Of a stretch of 5,877 nucleotides of DNA, positions 1 through 5,877 are shown in pieces (position 1 is the first letter of the stretch; each line of letters starts with the position of its first letter). A program made the position numbers and the translations under genes. The DNA comes from JAWVZU01 sp033722075 (GTDB taxonomy: Bacteria > Pseudomonadota > Gammaproteobacteria > Xanthomonadales > SZUA-38). Where the stretch lies: the NCBI GenBank assembly GCA_033722075.1, contig JAWVZU010000248.1, positions 1-5,877 on the forward strand, given 5' to 3'. The notes beneath the pieces are model-generated. The model made no database searches. It was not told the DNA's origin and saw only the letters and a list, made by a program, of their open reading frames with translations.

Positions 1-1002
1 GACGGGCGTCGCTTTCGCTGGCGCATGGTGATGACCTGGCCGGACCAGTTTCCGATCTTCGGGACCAGCGCGGTGCGCCTCGCGGAATCCATCCAGGCTG
101 CGAGCGCCGGCCGCCTGCAGATCGACCTCTTCGGTGCAGGTGACCTCGTGCCCGCTTTCGAAACCTTCGATGCCGTCTCCAGCGGGCTCGCCGAGATGGG
201 TCACAGTTCACCGGTCTACTGGCGGGGCAAGATTCCGGCCGCCCAGCTGTTCTCGGGCATCCCCTTCGGCATGACCGCCCAGGAGCTGAACGCCTGGCTG
301 GATTTTGGCGACGGCGCGGCGCTGTGGGAATCGGTCTATGCGCCATTCGATGTCCTGCCCCTGGCCGCAGGCAATACCGGCGTGCAAATGGGCGGCTGGT
401 ATCGGCGACCGATCCGCTCCAACGAGGACCTGCAGGGCATGAAGATCCGCATCGCGGGCCTCGGTGCAGAAGTCCTCCGCGCCGCTGGCGCGACGACCGT
501 GGTCATCCCCGGCGGAGAACTGTTCACCGCCCTCCAGACCGGCGTCATCGACGGCGCCGAGTTCACCGGACCCTTCAACGACCGCGCCTGGGGCCTGAAC
601 CAGCTCGCCGACCACTACTACTATCCCGGCTGGCATGAGCCGGCCGGCATGCTCGAATGCCTGGTCAATCGGGATGCCTTCAACGAGCTCCCGGACGACC
701 TCCAGGCCATTGTGCGCCTGGCCTGTCGCGCCCAGAACGACGCGGCCACCGCCGAGTTTGCGGCTCGCAACCAGGGTGCCCTGGCGGACTTGAGGAAAGA
801 CGGCATCGAACCCAGCCCCTTTCCCACGGATGTCCTCGCGCGCCTGCGCGAGCTGACGCCCACGGTCCTGGACCAGGTCGCGTCAACCGATTCGGTCTTC
901 GCCGACGTCCTGGCGGAATTCAGGAGCTTCCAGGCGCAGATCAGCCACTGGACCCGGATCGCCGACCAGTCATACTACAGCGTCCGGTCCGCCCCGGATT
1001 GA
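1..1002 (+). CDS. TRAP transporter solute-binding protein (DctP/TakP-like), 5' partial
   Basis: This is the periplasmic receptor of a tripartite ATP-independent (TRAP) transporter, which captures a small organic acid and delivers it to the membrane QM permease. The reading frame is open from base 1, so the true start and the expected signal peptide lie outside the window; the first in-frame ATG (25) falls inside the conserved RWRMVMTWP opening of the mature protein. 333 residues are visible. Family landmarks are GGWYRRPI (about 131-138), KIRIAGLGAEVL (148-159), whose Arg (R150) corresponds to the carboxylate-binding Arg of TRAP receptors, PGGELFTALQTGVIDGAEF (170-188) and YYYPGWHEP (206-214). 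The last two are typical of the 2-oxoacid/TakP and FcbT1 (COG4663) branch. Substrate is not determinable; an alpha-keto or related carboxylate is the family-based guess. No dctQ or dctM follows, so these would have to lie upstream or elsewhere. It ends with TGA 37 bp before the c-di-GMP gene. Confidence 0.93.
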   Translation, partial: DGRRFRWRMVMTWPDQFPIFGTSAVRLAESIQAASAGRLQIDLFGAGDLVPAFETFDAVSSGLAEMGHSSPVYWRGKIPAAQLFSGIPFGMTAQELNAWLDFGDGAALWESVYAPFDVLPLAAGNTGVQMGGWYRRPIRSNEDLQGMKIRIAGLGAEVLRAAGATTVVIPGGELFTALQTGVIDGAEFTGPFNDRAWGLNQLADHYYYPGWHEPAGMLECLVNRDAFNELPDDLQAIVRLACRAQNDAATAEFAARNQGALADLRKDGIEPSPFPTDVLARLRELTPTVLDQVASTDSVFADVLAEFRSFQAQISHWTRIADQSYYSVRSAPD

Positions 1003-1007
1003 TCCTG

Positions 1008-1013
1008 TAGAAT
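1008..1013 (+). promoter_or_regulatory. possible -10 hexamer in the 37-bp gap
   Basis: TAGAAT matches the sigma-70 -10 consensus at five of six positions and lies in the short gap after the TRAP receptor gene, 27 bp ahead of the GTG start of the c-di-GMP gene. No convincing -35 element is found 16-18 bp upstream, so this could be chance. If real, the c-di-GMP gene could be transcribed independently of the receptor gene. Confidence 0.2.
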
Positions 1014-1027
1014 GCGCTTATCGACCC

Positions 1028-1031
1028 GAGG
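1028..1031 (+). promoter_or_regulatory. ribosome binding site deciding the GTG start at 1040
   Basis: GAGG lies 8 nt ahead of the GTG at 1040. This supports the GTG as the start of the GGDEF-EAL protein; the ATG at 1033-1035 is in another frame. Confidence 0.6.
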
Positions 1032-1039
1032 CATGGTCC

Positions 1040-3718
1040 GTGAGCAGCTCCGACAACCCAACCGACATACCGGACCGACAAGATTCAGCGAGTTCCGCCA
1101 CCACGCACTGGTCTCGCGCACGCCTGCAGGCCGAGGTCGAAATCCTGCGCAAGCATCTCGAAACGCTGCTCCGGGGGCGGGGCGGCAACGATGCCGGACC
1201 CCGGGATGCAGACCGGAAACACCTGAATGTCAGCGTTCCGGAAGGGTTCAAGGAGCCCTTCCGGAATGCCCAGGGTTACGTCGAACGCTATTTCAGCGGG
1301 GTCGTCCGAGAACCGGAGCAGGCGACCATCTCGATTGCCGGAGAGCGCTACATCCTGGTCCGGGCCGCCTCCATGTCGGTGGAATTCGTGGACCTGGTCG
1401 CGTCGCTCTACGCAAACCGGGGAGAGGCGGAGGCTCGCCGGGTCGCCGATGACCTCCTGTTCGATTTCGCCCACTCGGTGGGCAAGGCGGACGCGCTGAG
1501 CTTTCACGAGAAGATGGACGTCACCGACCCCATCGCCAAGCTCTCGGCCGGGCCGATCCACTTCGCCTACTCGGGATGGGCTTTCGTGAAGATCCTTCCC
1601 GAATCCAGTCCGAGCGCGGACGAGGATTTCTTCCTCATCTACGATCATCCCTACTCCTTCGAGTCCCATGCCTGGATGACCAAGGGCCGTCGCAGCCGCC
1701 AGCCGGTGTGCGTCATGAACGCCGGCTACTCGTCGGGCTGGTGCGAAGAGAGTTTCGGTGTCCCCCTGGTGGCCGCCGAGGTGGAGTGCGTAGCAGCCGG
1801 CGACAAGCAGTGCCGCTTCATCATGGCCCCCCCATCGCGGATCGAGGACCACCTGACCCGCCACGGCTACCTCGCGCCCGGCCGCGAGGAGCGCACCGGC
1901 GACGAGCCGGGTACGCGCAAGACCGTGGCGGTGCCCGAGTTCTTCCAGCGTCGCCGCTGGGAGGAGGATCTCCGGGCGGCCAACGCGATGCTGGAAGAAC
2001 GGGTGGACGCGCGAACCGCGGAGCTGCAGGAAGCGACCCAACAGCTGCGGCTGCTGGGCAAAGCGGTCGAGCATGCCGACGAAGGCATCGTCATCCTCTC
2101 GTCCCAGGGCGACGCAGCGCTGGCCATCGAAACCGTCAACCAGGGCTTCATCAAGGTCAGCGGCATCCCCGGCAGCGAGGCGGTCGGCCGGTCACTGGAC
2201 ATCCTGGGCGTCGTATCCAGCGATCAGCAGCGGCTGGAGAACCTGCTCGGGCACATCAGCCAGGGCAAACCTTTCGAAACCGTGGTCAATGCAACCCGTC
2301 CGGACGGCACCGAGTACACGCTGGAGATCCATGTCATGCCGGCCGGGGGACGCCAGTCGGACACCCGCTACTGGATTGGTCTCTTCCGGGATGTGACGCG
2401 CCGCCACCAGCACCTGGCGGAACTCCGACGCCAGGCCACCTACGATGCGCTGACTGACCTCCCCAACCGGGTACTGCTTTTCGAGCGGCTGGAAGAAGCC
2501 GTCCGCCGTACCCGCACGGAAGGCGGTACGGTCGGCCTGCTGGTGATCGACCTGGACGGATTCAAGGAAGTCAACGACACCTTCGGCCATCACGCCGGCG
2601 ACGTCCTGCTGGAACAGGTCGGGCCACGCCTGCAGAGCAAGGTCAGAGGGGTGGACACGGTTTCCCGCCTCGGCGGTGACGAGTTCGGAGTTCTGCTTCC
2701 GGAGATCGGCGCCCTGGCCAATGCGGTCAAGCAGGCCGAGGAGATCCTGGAAGCCCTGCACGACCCCTTCCTCGTCGAAGGCCAGGAACTGGCCATCGGA
2801 GCCAGTATCGGCATCGTGCTGTGCCCCAAGCACGGCACCGACGCCTCCACACTGCTGCGGAGAGCGGACGTGGCCATGTACGTCGCCAAGGAAGCCCGCA
2901 AGGGTCTGGAAGTCTACCGCTCGGAGGACGACACACATTCCCCCGAGCGGCTGGCGCTGGTCGGTGAGCTGCGCGGCGGAATCGAACGCAACGAACTTGC
3001 GGTCCATTACCAGGCCCAGGTGTCGCTGGCCGATCGCCGCCCCAAGTCCGCGGAAGCCCTGGTGCGTTGGCGACATCCCAAGCTCGGAATGCTGCTTCCC
3101 CAGGAATTCGTCCCCTACATCGAACTGGGGAATCTGGTCGAACGGCTCACCGACTGGGTACTGCAACAGGCCATCCGGGACTGTGCATCGTGGCGCGCCA
3201 ACGGCAGCGATATCGGGATCTCGGTCAATGTGGCCCCGCGCAGCTTTCGCAACCCGGAGTTCCCGGAACGGGTGGCGTCTTTCCTCAAGCGTGGGGGACT
3301 GCCGCCGGAACTGCTGACGCTGGAGGTCACCGAGGGCGGATTGCTCACTGATCCCGAGGCCACGCTGCCGGTTTTCCAGCATCTGCGGACGCTCGGCATC
3401 CGGCTCGCCATCGACGATTTCGGCACCGGCTACAGCTCCTTTGCGCACCTCAAGGAACTGCCCATCGACGAGATCAAGATCGACCGCACTTTCGTATTCA
3501 ACATGATCGAGGACGAGCAGGATTCGGCCATAGTCCGCTCGACCATCCAGCTGGGAAAGAGCGTCGGCCGAACGGTTGTGGCGGAAGGCGTCGAAGACGA
3601 AGCGGTCATGGCCGAACTCGCGGCCCTGGGCTGCGATTACGCCCAGGGCTATCTGGTCCACGCACCACTCGAACGGGAGCGTTTTGTCGAATGGCTGGCC
3701 GAACAGGCGTCTCCTTGA
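1040..3718 (+). CDS. XylR_N/V4R-PAS-GGDEF-EAL c-di-GMP cyclase/phosphodiesterase
   Basis: An 892-residue protein that probably makes and breaks cyclic di-GMP under control of a small ligand. It has no membrane segment, so it should be cytoplasmic. Domains in order: N-terminal helix with coiled-coil character (about 24-48); XylR_N plus V4R ligand-binding module (about 62-265); coiled coil (about 303-340); PAS (about 341-455); GGDEF (about 465-627); EAL (about 640-885). The cyclase site is intact: DALTDLPNR (469-477), metal Asp in VIDLDGFK (504-509) and GGDEF at 545-549. A product-inhibition I-site RxxD (R536-D539) sits five residues before it. The phosphodiesterase site also looks intact: EAL E672, N730, the glutamates of LEVTE (762-765), D792/D793 with the DFGTGYSS loop 6, K813, E849 and Q869. 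The usual YQP of EAL domains reads YQA (657-659). In the sensor, C224, E247, C250 and C258 resemble the zinc site of MopR-type sensors. It starts with GTG and ends 17 bp before the GspB-like gene. Ligand unknown. Confidence 0.95.
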   Translation: MSSSDNPTDIPDRQDSASSATTHWSRARLQAEVEILRKHLETLLRGRGGNDAGPRDADRKHLNVSVPEGFKEPFRNAQGYVERYFSGVVREPEQATISIAGERYILVRAASMSVEFVDLVASLYANRGEAEARRVADDLLFDFAHSVGKADALSFHEKMDVTDPIAKLSAGPIHFAYSGWAFVKILPESSPSADEDFFLIYDHPYSFESHAWMTKGRRSRQPVCVMNAGYSSGWCEESFGVPLVAAEVECVAAGDKQCRFIMAPPSRIEDHLTRHGYLAPGREERTGDEPGTRKTVAVPEFFQRRRWEEDLRAANAMLEERVDARTAELQEATQQLRLLGKAVEHADEGIVILSSQGDAALAIETVNQGFIKVSGIPGSEAVGRSLDILGVVSSDQQRLENLLGHISQGKPFETVVNATRPDGTEYTLEIHVMPAGGRQSDTRYWIGLFRDVTRRHQHLAELRRQATYDALTDLPNRVLLFERLEEAVRRTRTEGGTVGLLVIDLDGFKEVNDTFGHHAGDVLLEQVGPRLQSKVRGVDTVSRLGGDEFGVLLPEIGALANAVKQAEEILEALHDPFLVEGQELAIGASIGIVLCPKHGTDASTLLRRADVAMYVAKEARKGLEVYRSEDDTHSPERLALVGELRGGIERNELAVHYQAQVSLADRRPKSAEALVRWRHPKLGMLLPQEFVPYIELGNLVERLTDWVLQQAIRDCASWRANGSDIGISVNVAPRSFRNPEFPERVASFLKRGGLPPELLTLEVTEGGLLTDPEATLPVFQHLRTLGIRLAIDDFGTGYSSFAHLKELPIDEIKIDRTFVFNMIEDEQDSAIVRSTIQLGKSVGRTVVAEGVEDEAVMAELAALGCDYAQGYLVHAPLERERFVEWLAEQASP

Positions 3719-3725
3719 GTCGAAC

Positions 3726-3730
3726 AGGGA
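3726..3730 (+). promoter_or_regulatory. ribosome binding site deciding the ATG start at 3736
   Basis: AGGGA lies 5 nt ahead of the ATG at 3736. Two other in-frame ATGs exist: 3691, which would overlap the preceding gene by 28 bp, and 3766, immediately ahead of the hydrophobic stretch. Neither has a comparable site, so 3736 is preferred. Confidence 0.55.
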
Positions 3731-3735
3731 ACCGA

Positions 3736-4092
3736 ATGGCGCAATCTGCATCAAAGCTCCCCGTCATGAACCGACCGATCCTCTTGCTCGTCCTGATCGC
3801 AGCCCTGGGCTTCGGACTGCCGTTCGCGACTCTTGCGACCGACCCGGCGGCGGTTGCAGGTGAATTGCCGGCGCGACACGAACTGCCCTGGAACCTGCGC
3901 CGCGAGTTGCCCGAGCTGGACCTGACCGTGTTCTATTGGAACGAAGATCCGGACCAGCGCTTCGTCAAGATCAACGGCGAGAAATACGTCGAATCGGATC
4001 AGCCGGCACCGGAAGTATGGCTGCGGGAGATTCGCCCCGACAGCCTGGTCTTCGAATTCCGGGGGCAGCGGTTTCAGATCAGGGCGTATTAG
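3736..4092 (+). CDS. small protein with GspB-like (T2SSB) C-terminal domain
   Basis: A 118-residue protein with a hydrophobic segment (about 13-33, from NRPILLLVL onward) that is either a signal peptide or a membrane anchor, so the rest should be periplasmic. The C-terminal part (about 45-118) matches, from memory of the family, the C-terminal domain of GspB/ExeB-type type II secretion assembly proteins. The pattern is ELPxxLRRELPELxL, then DPDQRFVKINGEKY, then a late LREIRPDSLVFEFRGQRFQI strand pair. In GspB the usual text around the middle is an ING-R-Y-REGD turn; here it reads INGEKYVESD, so the glycine is lost. Full GspB proteins are longer, with a proline-rich linker after the anchor, and usually sit beside gspA; neither is present here. 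The gene begins 17 bp after the c-di-GMP gene and is probably co-transcribed. A role in the envelope or in secretion is inferred from homology only; no partner is visible in the window. Confidence 0.75.
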   Translation: MAQSASKLPVMNRPILLLVLIAALGFGLPFATLATDPAAVAGELPARHELPWNLRRELPELDLTVFYWNEDPDQRFVKINGEKYVESDQPAPEVWLREIRPDSLVFEFRGQRFQIRAY

Positions 4093-4285
4093 AATAGGTT
4101 CGGGATTGGCCGTCCGGCCTCGCAAGCCCAAGCAGCCCGTCAAATGCAGTGCCAATCGCAGTGCCCTCCGCATCAGACTGCGCTTACCTCAGCCCTGATC
4201 ACGAGCGCCTGTGTCTTCGGCACCGTCGGCGTGTGCCTGGCCAACCCGAACAAGCAGTTTGAATTTTGCGAAATCCAAACCGCTC

Positions 4286-4303
4286 CATTTCCCACCGGAA
4301 ATG
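4286..4303. repeat. perfect 7-bp inverted repeat, CATTTCC-CACC-GGAAATG
   Basis: Arms of 7 bp are exact reverse complements separated by CACC. The element lies about 130 bp ahead of the preferred thrE start in the AT-richer part of the leader. It could be an operator half-site pair or a small RNA hairpin; no T-tract follows, so a terminator is unlikely. The right arm recurs downstream. Confidence 0.5.
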
Positions 4304-4328
4304 CCAGCCCCTCCCTGGACCGGAAATG
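4294..4328 (+). repeat. 10-bp direct repeat ACCGGAAATG (two copies)
   Basis: ACCGGAAATG occurs exactly at 4294-4303 and 4319-4328, 25 bp apart. A third shorter match, CGGAAAT, lies at 4340-4346. The first copy doubles as the right arm of the 7-bp inverted repeat. The arrangement resembles a cluster of regulator sites ahead of thrE, but no regulator can be named. Confidence 0.45.
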
Positions 4329-4419
4329 ATCACCTCAGGCGGAAATCCGGGGCTCCATGTGTTGTTTCCTGGATGCCCGGGTCGACGCAGTCGCCCGAGG
4401 ATGACGGGCGGTGCGGCCT

Positions 4420-4424
4420 GAAGG
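4420..4424 (+). promoter_or_regulatory. ribosome binding site deciding the GTG start at 4433
   Basis: GAAGG lies 8 nt ahead of the in-frame GTG at 4433. The alternative in-frame ATGs at 4211 and 4373 and the GTG at 4460 lack a clear site, so 4433 is preferred for the exporter. Confidence 0.55.
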
Positions 4425-4432
4425 TTGATTTT

Positions 4433-5698
4433 GTGCGGGCGGTCAACCACATTGCGGCGGTGACCCGCGAAACCAGAATTCCGTTGGAGATCCGTTTCAT
4501 CCGGCTGCTGGCCCGGCGGCTGCACGAGTACGGTACCGCGGCACACCGTCTCGAGAACGCCGTGACGTCGGCTTCCCTGAGGCTGGGACTGCATTGTGAG
4601 ATCTTCTCGACTCCCACGTCGATCCTGCTGGCCTTCCGCGATGTCGACGACCCGAACTCCGACAGCTACGGCACGACACTGATCCGTCTCCAGCCGGGCA
4701 GCATCGACCTGGAGAAGCTGTGCGCCGTCGATGCGATTGCCGACGATGTCGCCGCCGGAAAGATCACTCTCGCCGAGGGGGCCGACCGGCTGCTCGAGGT
4801 ACCGGGCACGCCGCCGGTCGCGCCGCTCGCCGGTCAGCTGATCGCCTGGGGCGTGGTGGGCGCTACCGTCGCGTCCCTGCTCGGCAGCACCTGGACCGAC
4901 GCGGCCATCGCGGCGGCCATGGCCATGTTGACCGGATTGTTCACCCTGCGCCTCGGCGCGCGCTGGAAGGAGGCGGGCAGCTTCGAGCCGATCGTTGCCT
5001 TTCTGATCACCGTCGGCGCCTACGGTCTCGCCGCAGCCTTCGGCGGCGGCATGGTGCCCAACGTGGTGATCGGGGCGCTGATCATCCTCATGCCCGGCCT
5101 GGATCTCACGATCGCCATCACCGAACTGTCGACCGGCCATCTGGCTTCCGGAACGGCCCGTTTTGCCGGGGCGACGGTCGTGCTGCTGAAGCTCGCCCTG
5201 GGCGTCATGCTCGGCACCCAGGTCATGCTCTGGCTCGGCTTCGTCGGCGACCAGCCCGTGGACCCCAGCCAACTGTCTCCCGGCTGGTTCACCTGGCTGG
5301 CCCTGTTTGCCACGGGAATTGCCTTCGGGCCGCTGTTCAACGCGCACCTGCGCGACTGGCCTGCCGTCGTGGTCGCGGCCGTAGCAGCCTACGCGTCCAG
5401 TTATTTTGCCACCCAGGCCTTCGGGTCCGAGATCGGCGTCTTCCTGGCCGCCCTGACCATCGGCGCGCTGAGTAATCTCTATGCCCGCCTCATCAATCGG
5501 CCGGCCGCGGTCATGCGTATGCCCGGCATCATCCTGCTCGTTCCCGGGAGCCTAGGCTACCGGGCCCTGAACTTCCTCTTTTCCAAGAACGTCGACGAAG
5601 GCATCAACGCCGCGATCTCGGTGGTCGTGGTGCTGGCAGTACTCGTGGGCGGCCTGCTTCTCGGCAATACGCTGATTTCTCCGAGACGCAACCTGTAG
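4433..5698 (+). CDS. thrE: ThrE-family threonine/serine exporter (fused ThrE + ThrE_2 type)
   Basis: A 421-residue inner-membrane protein of the DUF1212/ThrE family, whose characterised members export threonine and serine by proton-driven efflux. The N-terminal soluble domain carries the family's hallmark HEYGTAAHRLE (31-41), followed by LGLHCEIFSTPTSILLAF (51-68). About ten hydrophobic segments follow, roughly at 131-151, 155-172, 184-203, 207-222, 243-270, 284-304, 308-326, 329-350, 362-380 and 389-412. Between the fourth and fifth is the conserved PGLDLTIAITELSTGHLASGTAR stretch (221-243). The second half has RMPGIILLVPGSLGYRAL (362-379), typical of the ThrE_2 part. Both halves are in one chain, which is the single-gene form; many bacteria split them into two genes. 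Starting at ATG 4373 would give 441 residues, and the frame is open back to 4211, but that extension looks non-coding. Regulation is unknown apart from the repeat cluster in the leader. The exact substrate is inferred from the family. Confidence 0.92.
   Translation: MRAVNHIAAVTRETRIPLEIRFIRLLARRLHEYGTAAHRLENAVTSASLRLGLHCEIFSTPTSILLAFRDVDDPNSDSYGTTLIRLQPGSIDLEKLCAVDAIADDVAAGKITLAEGADRLLEVPGTPPVAPLAGQLIAWGVVGATVASLLGSTWTDAAIAAAMAMLTGLFTLRLGARWKEAGSFEPIVAFLITVGAYGLAAAFGGGMVPNVVIGALIILMPGLDLTIAITELSTGHLASGTARFAGATVVLLKLALGVMLGTQVMLWLGFVGDQPVDPSQLSPGWFTWLALFATGIAFGPLFNAHLRDWPAVVVAAVAAYASSYFATQAFGSEIGVFLAALTIGALSNLYARLINRPAAVMRMPGIILLVPGSLGYRALNFLFSKNVDEGINAAISVVVVLAVLVGGLLLGNTLISPRRNL
5543..5564. 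repeat. 22-bp near-perfect palindrome inside thrE
   Basis: Ten of eleven dyad pairs match; the core AGCCTAGGCT (5549-5558) is a perfect palindrome, flanked by CCCGG and CCGGG, with one G/A mismatch (5548/5559). It encodes the conserved VPGSLGYR segment of the exporter, so part of it may follow from amino-acid constraint. Confidence 0.4.
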
Positions 5699-5708
5699 GA
5701 CGGCCTAC
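5695..5708. repeat. short hairpin between convergent genes (possible weak terminator)
   Basis: GTAGG-ACGG-CCTAC forms a 5-bp stem with a 4-nt loop covering the thrE stop codon and most of the 11-bp gap to the opposing amidase gene. It lacks a T-tract on either strand, so terminator function is only a possibility. Confidence 0.25.
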
Positions 5709-5709
5709 C

Positions 5710-5877
5710 CTAGTCTGGTGGCGCTGCGAACCCACCGCTGAGTTGCTCCAGGCGCGCGGCGACAGCCAGGAGCCGTTCATCCTGCCAGCGGCGCCCCACG
5801 AGCTGGATCCCGACCGGGAGACCGGCCTCCGTGCGCCCGGCCGGCAGGACCACGACCGGATGCCCGCTTAGATTGAA
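5710..5877 (-). CDS. amidase-signature family enzyme, C-terminal fragment (partial)
   Basis: The minus strand is open from the window end to a TAG at 5712-5710, giving the last 55 residues of a protein. The translation begins FNLSGHPVVVLPAGRTEAGL and continues PVGIQLVGRRWQDERLL, then an Ala/Leu-rich helix ending near EQLSGGF. FN-SGHP-(V/I)-(hydrophobic)-P-G followed by GLPVG-QLVG-R is the highly characteristic C-terminal block of amidase-signature hydrolases (GatA, acylamidases, related enzymes). The Ser-cisSer-Lys triad and the Gly/Ser-rich signature lie outside the window, so the substrate and subfamily cannot be set. A short tail ending APPD follows the domain. The gene converges on thrE with an 11-bp gap. 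Confidence 0.85.
   Translation of the reverse strand, partial: FNLSGHPVVVLPAGRTEAGLPVGIQLVGRRWQDERLLAVAARLEQLSGGFAAPPD

Larger units (their letters stand above)
4093..4432 (+). other. 340-bp leader region upstream of thrE, no convincing gene
   Basis: This gap holds the putative control region of the exporter gene. The stretch around 4250-4350 is visibly more AT-rich than the genes and carries the GGAAATG repeats. A short GCAGTGCC direct repeat occurs at 4146-4153 and 4158-4165. GGCC-GTCC-GGCC just after the GspB-like gene could form a 4-bp hairpin, but no T-run follows, so it is not called a terminator. A TTGAAT at 4259-4264 resembles a -35 but lacks a good -10 partner. A 61-codon ORF (4144-4329) and an N-terminal extension of the thrE frame from 4211 are open, but neither has a ribosome binding site or recognisable sequence. 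Confidence 0.5.

Noticed and set aside
25..27. ATG 25 as the true start of the TRAP receptor
   Set aside because: The codons before it continue a family-typical mature N-terminus and no signal peptide follows, so the gene is cut by the window edge.
1085..2074. 329-codon minus-strand open frame opposite the sensor and PAS region
   Set aside because: Shadow of the GC-rich plus-strand gene; low-complexity composition and no family pattern.
3691..3735. Longer start (ATG 3691) for the GspB-like gene
   Set aside because: It would overlap the preceding gene by 28 bp and lacks the AGGGA site that precedes ATG 3736.
2192..3754. 520-codon open frame on the minus strand opposite the GGDEF-EAL gene
   Set aside because: The plus strand here encodes unmistakable GGDEF and EAL motifs; the antisense translation has no recognisable motif and long antisense frames are expected in GC-rich genes.
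4107..4120. GGCC-GTCC-GGCC hairpin after the GspB-like gene as a terminator
   Set aside because: Stem of only 4 bp and no following T-run.
4144..4329. 61-codon plus-strand ORF in the leader with a mildly hydrophobic stretch
   Set aside because: No ribosome binding site, no recognisable sequence, and it overlaps the repeat cluster; kept only as part of the leader description.
4196..4333. TGATCAC direct repeat at 4196-4202 and 4327-4333
   Set aside because: Seven bases at 131 bp spacing is readily explained by chance.
4199..5347. 382-codon minus-strand open frame opposite thrE
   Set aside because: Rich in Gly, Arg, Gln and Asp without motifs, while the plus strand has the ThrE hallmarks and membrane segments.

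Overview
The window looks like chromosomal DNA from a high-GC Gammaproteobacterium. The coding regions are strongly GC-rich at third positions. Gene content also fits this group: a TRAP-transporter solute receptor, a large GGDEF-EAL protein, a T2SS GspB-like domain and a ThrE exporter. No finer placement can be supported from sequence alone. No tRNA, rRNA, CRISPR array, transposase or attachment site is visible.

Layout. (1) Positions 1-1002 (+) hold the 3' part of a TRAP solute-binding protein; its start and signal peptide lie before the window. (2) After 37 bp, positions 1040-3718 (+) encode an 892-residue cytoplasmic c-di-GMP protein. Its domains are XylR_N/V4R ligand sensor, coiled coil, PAS, GGDEF and EAL, with both catalytic motifs intact. 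(3) After 17 bp, positions 3736-4092 (+) encode a small secreted or membrane-anchored protein whose C-terminal part resembles the C-terminal domain of GspB, a type II secretion assembly factor. (4) Positions 4093-4432 are a leader region without a convincing gene, carrying a GGAAATG inverted and direct repeat cluster. (5) Positions 4433-5698 (+) encode a full-length ThrE-type threonine/serine exporter. (6) On the minus strand, 5710-5877 is the C-terminal end of an amidase-signature enzyme. It converges on thrE with an 11-bp gap and, lacking an in-window start, is easily missed.

How the genes may work together. The first three genes are co-directional with gaps of 37 and 17 bp, so they could form one transcript: outside solute capture, cytoplasmic ligand-controlled c-di-GMP turnover, and a small envelope protein. 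That is inference from spacing. The ThrE gene is probably a separate unit with its own leader.

The most interesting point is the sensor domain of the c-di-GMP protein. Residues C224, E247, C250 and C258 reproduce the spacing of the zinc site known from phenol sensors of the MopR/DmpR family. The position of the phenol-pocket tryptophan is a histidine (H203). This suggests a structurally conserved sensor with a different ligand, wired to c-di-GMP instead of to a sigma-54 AAA+ domain.
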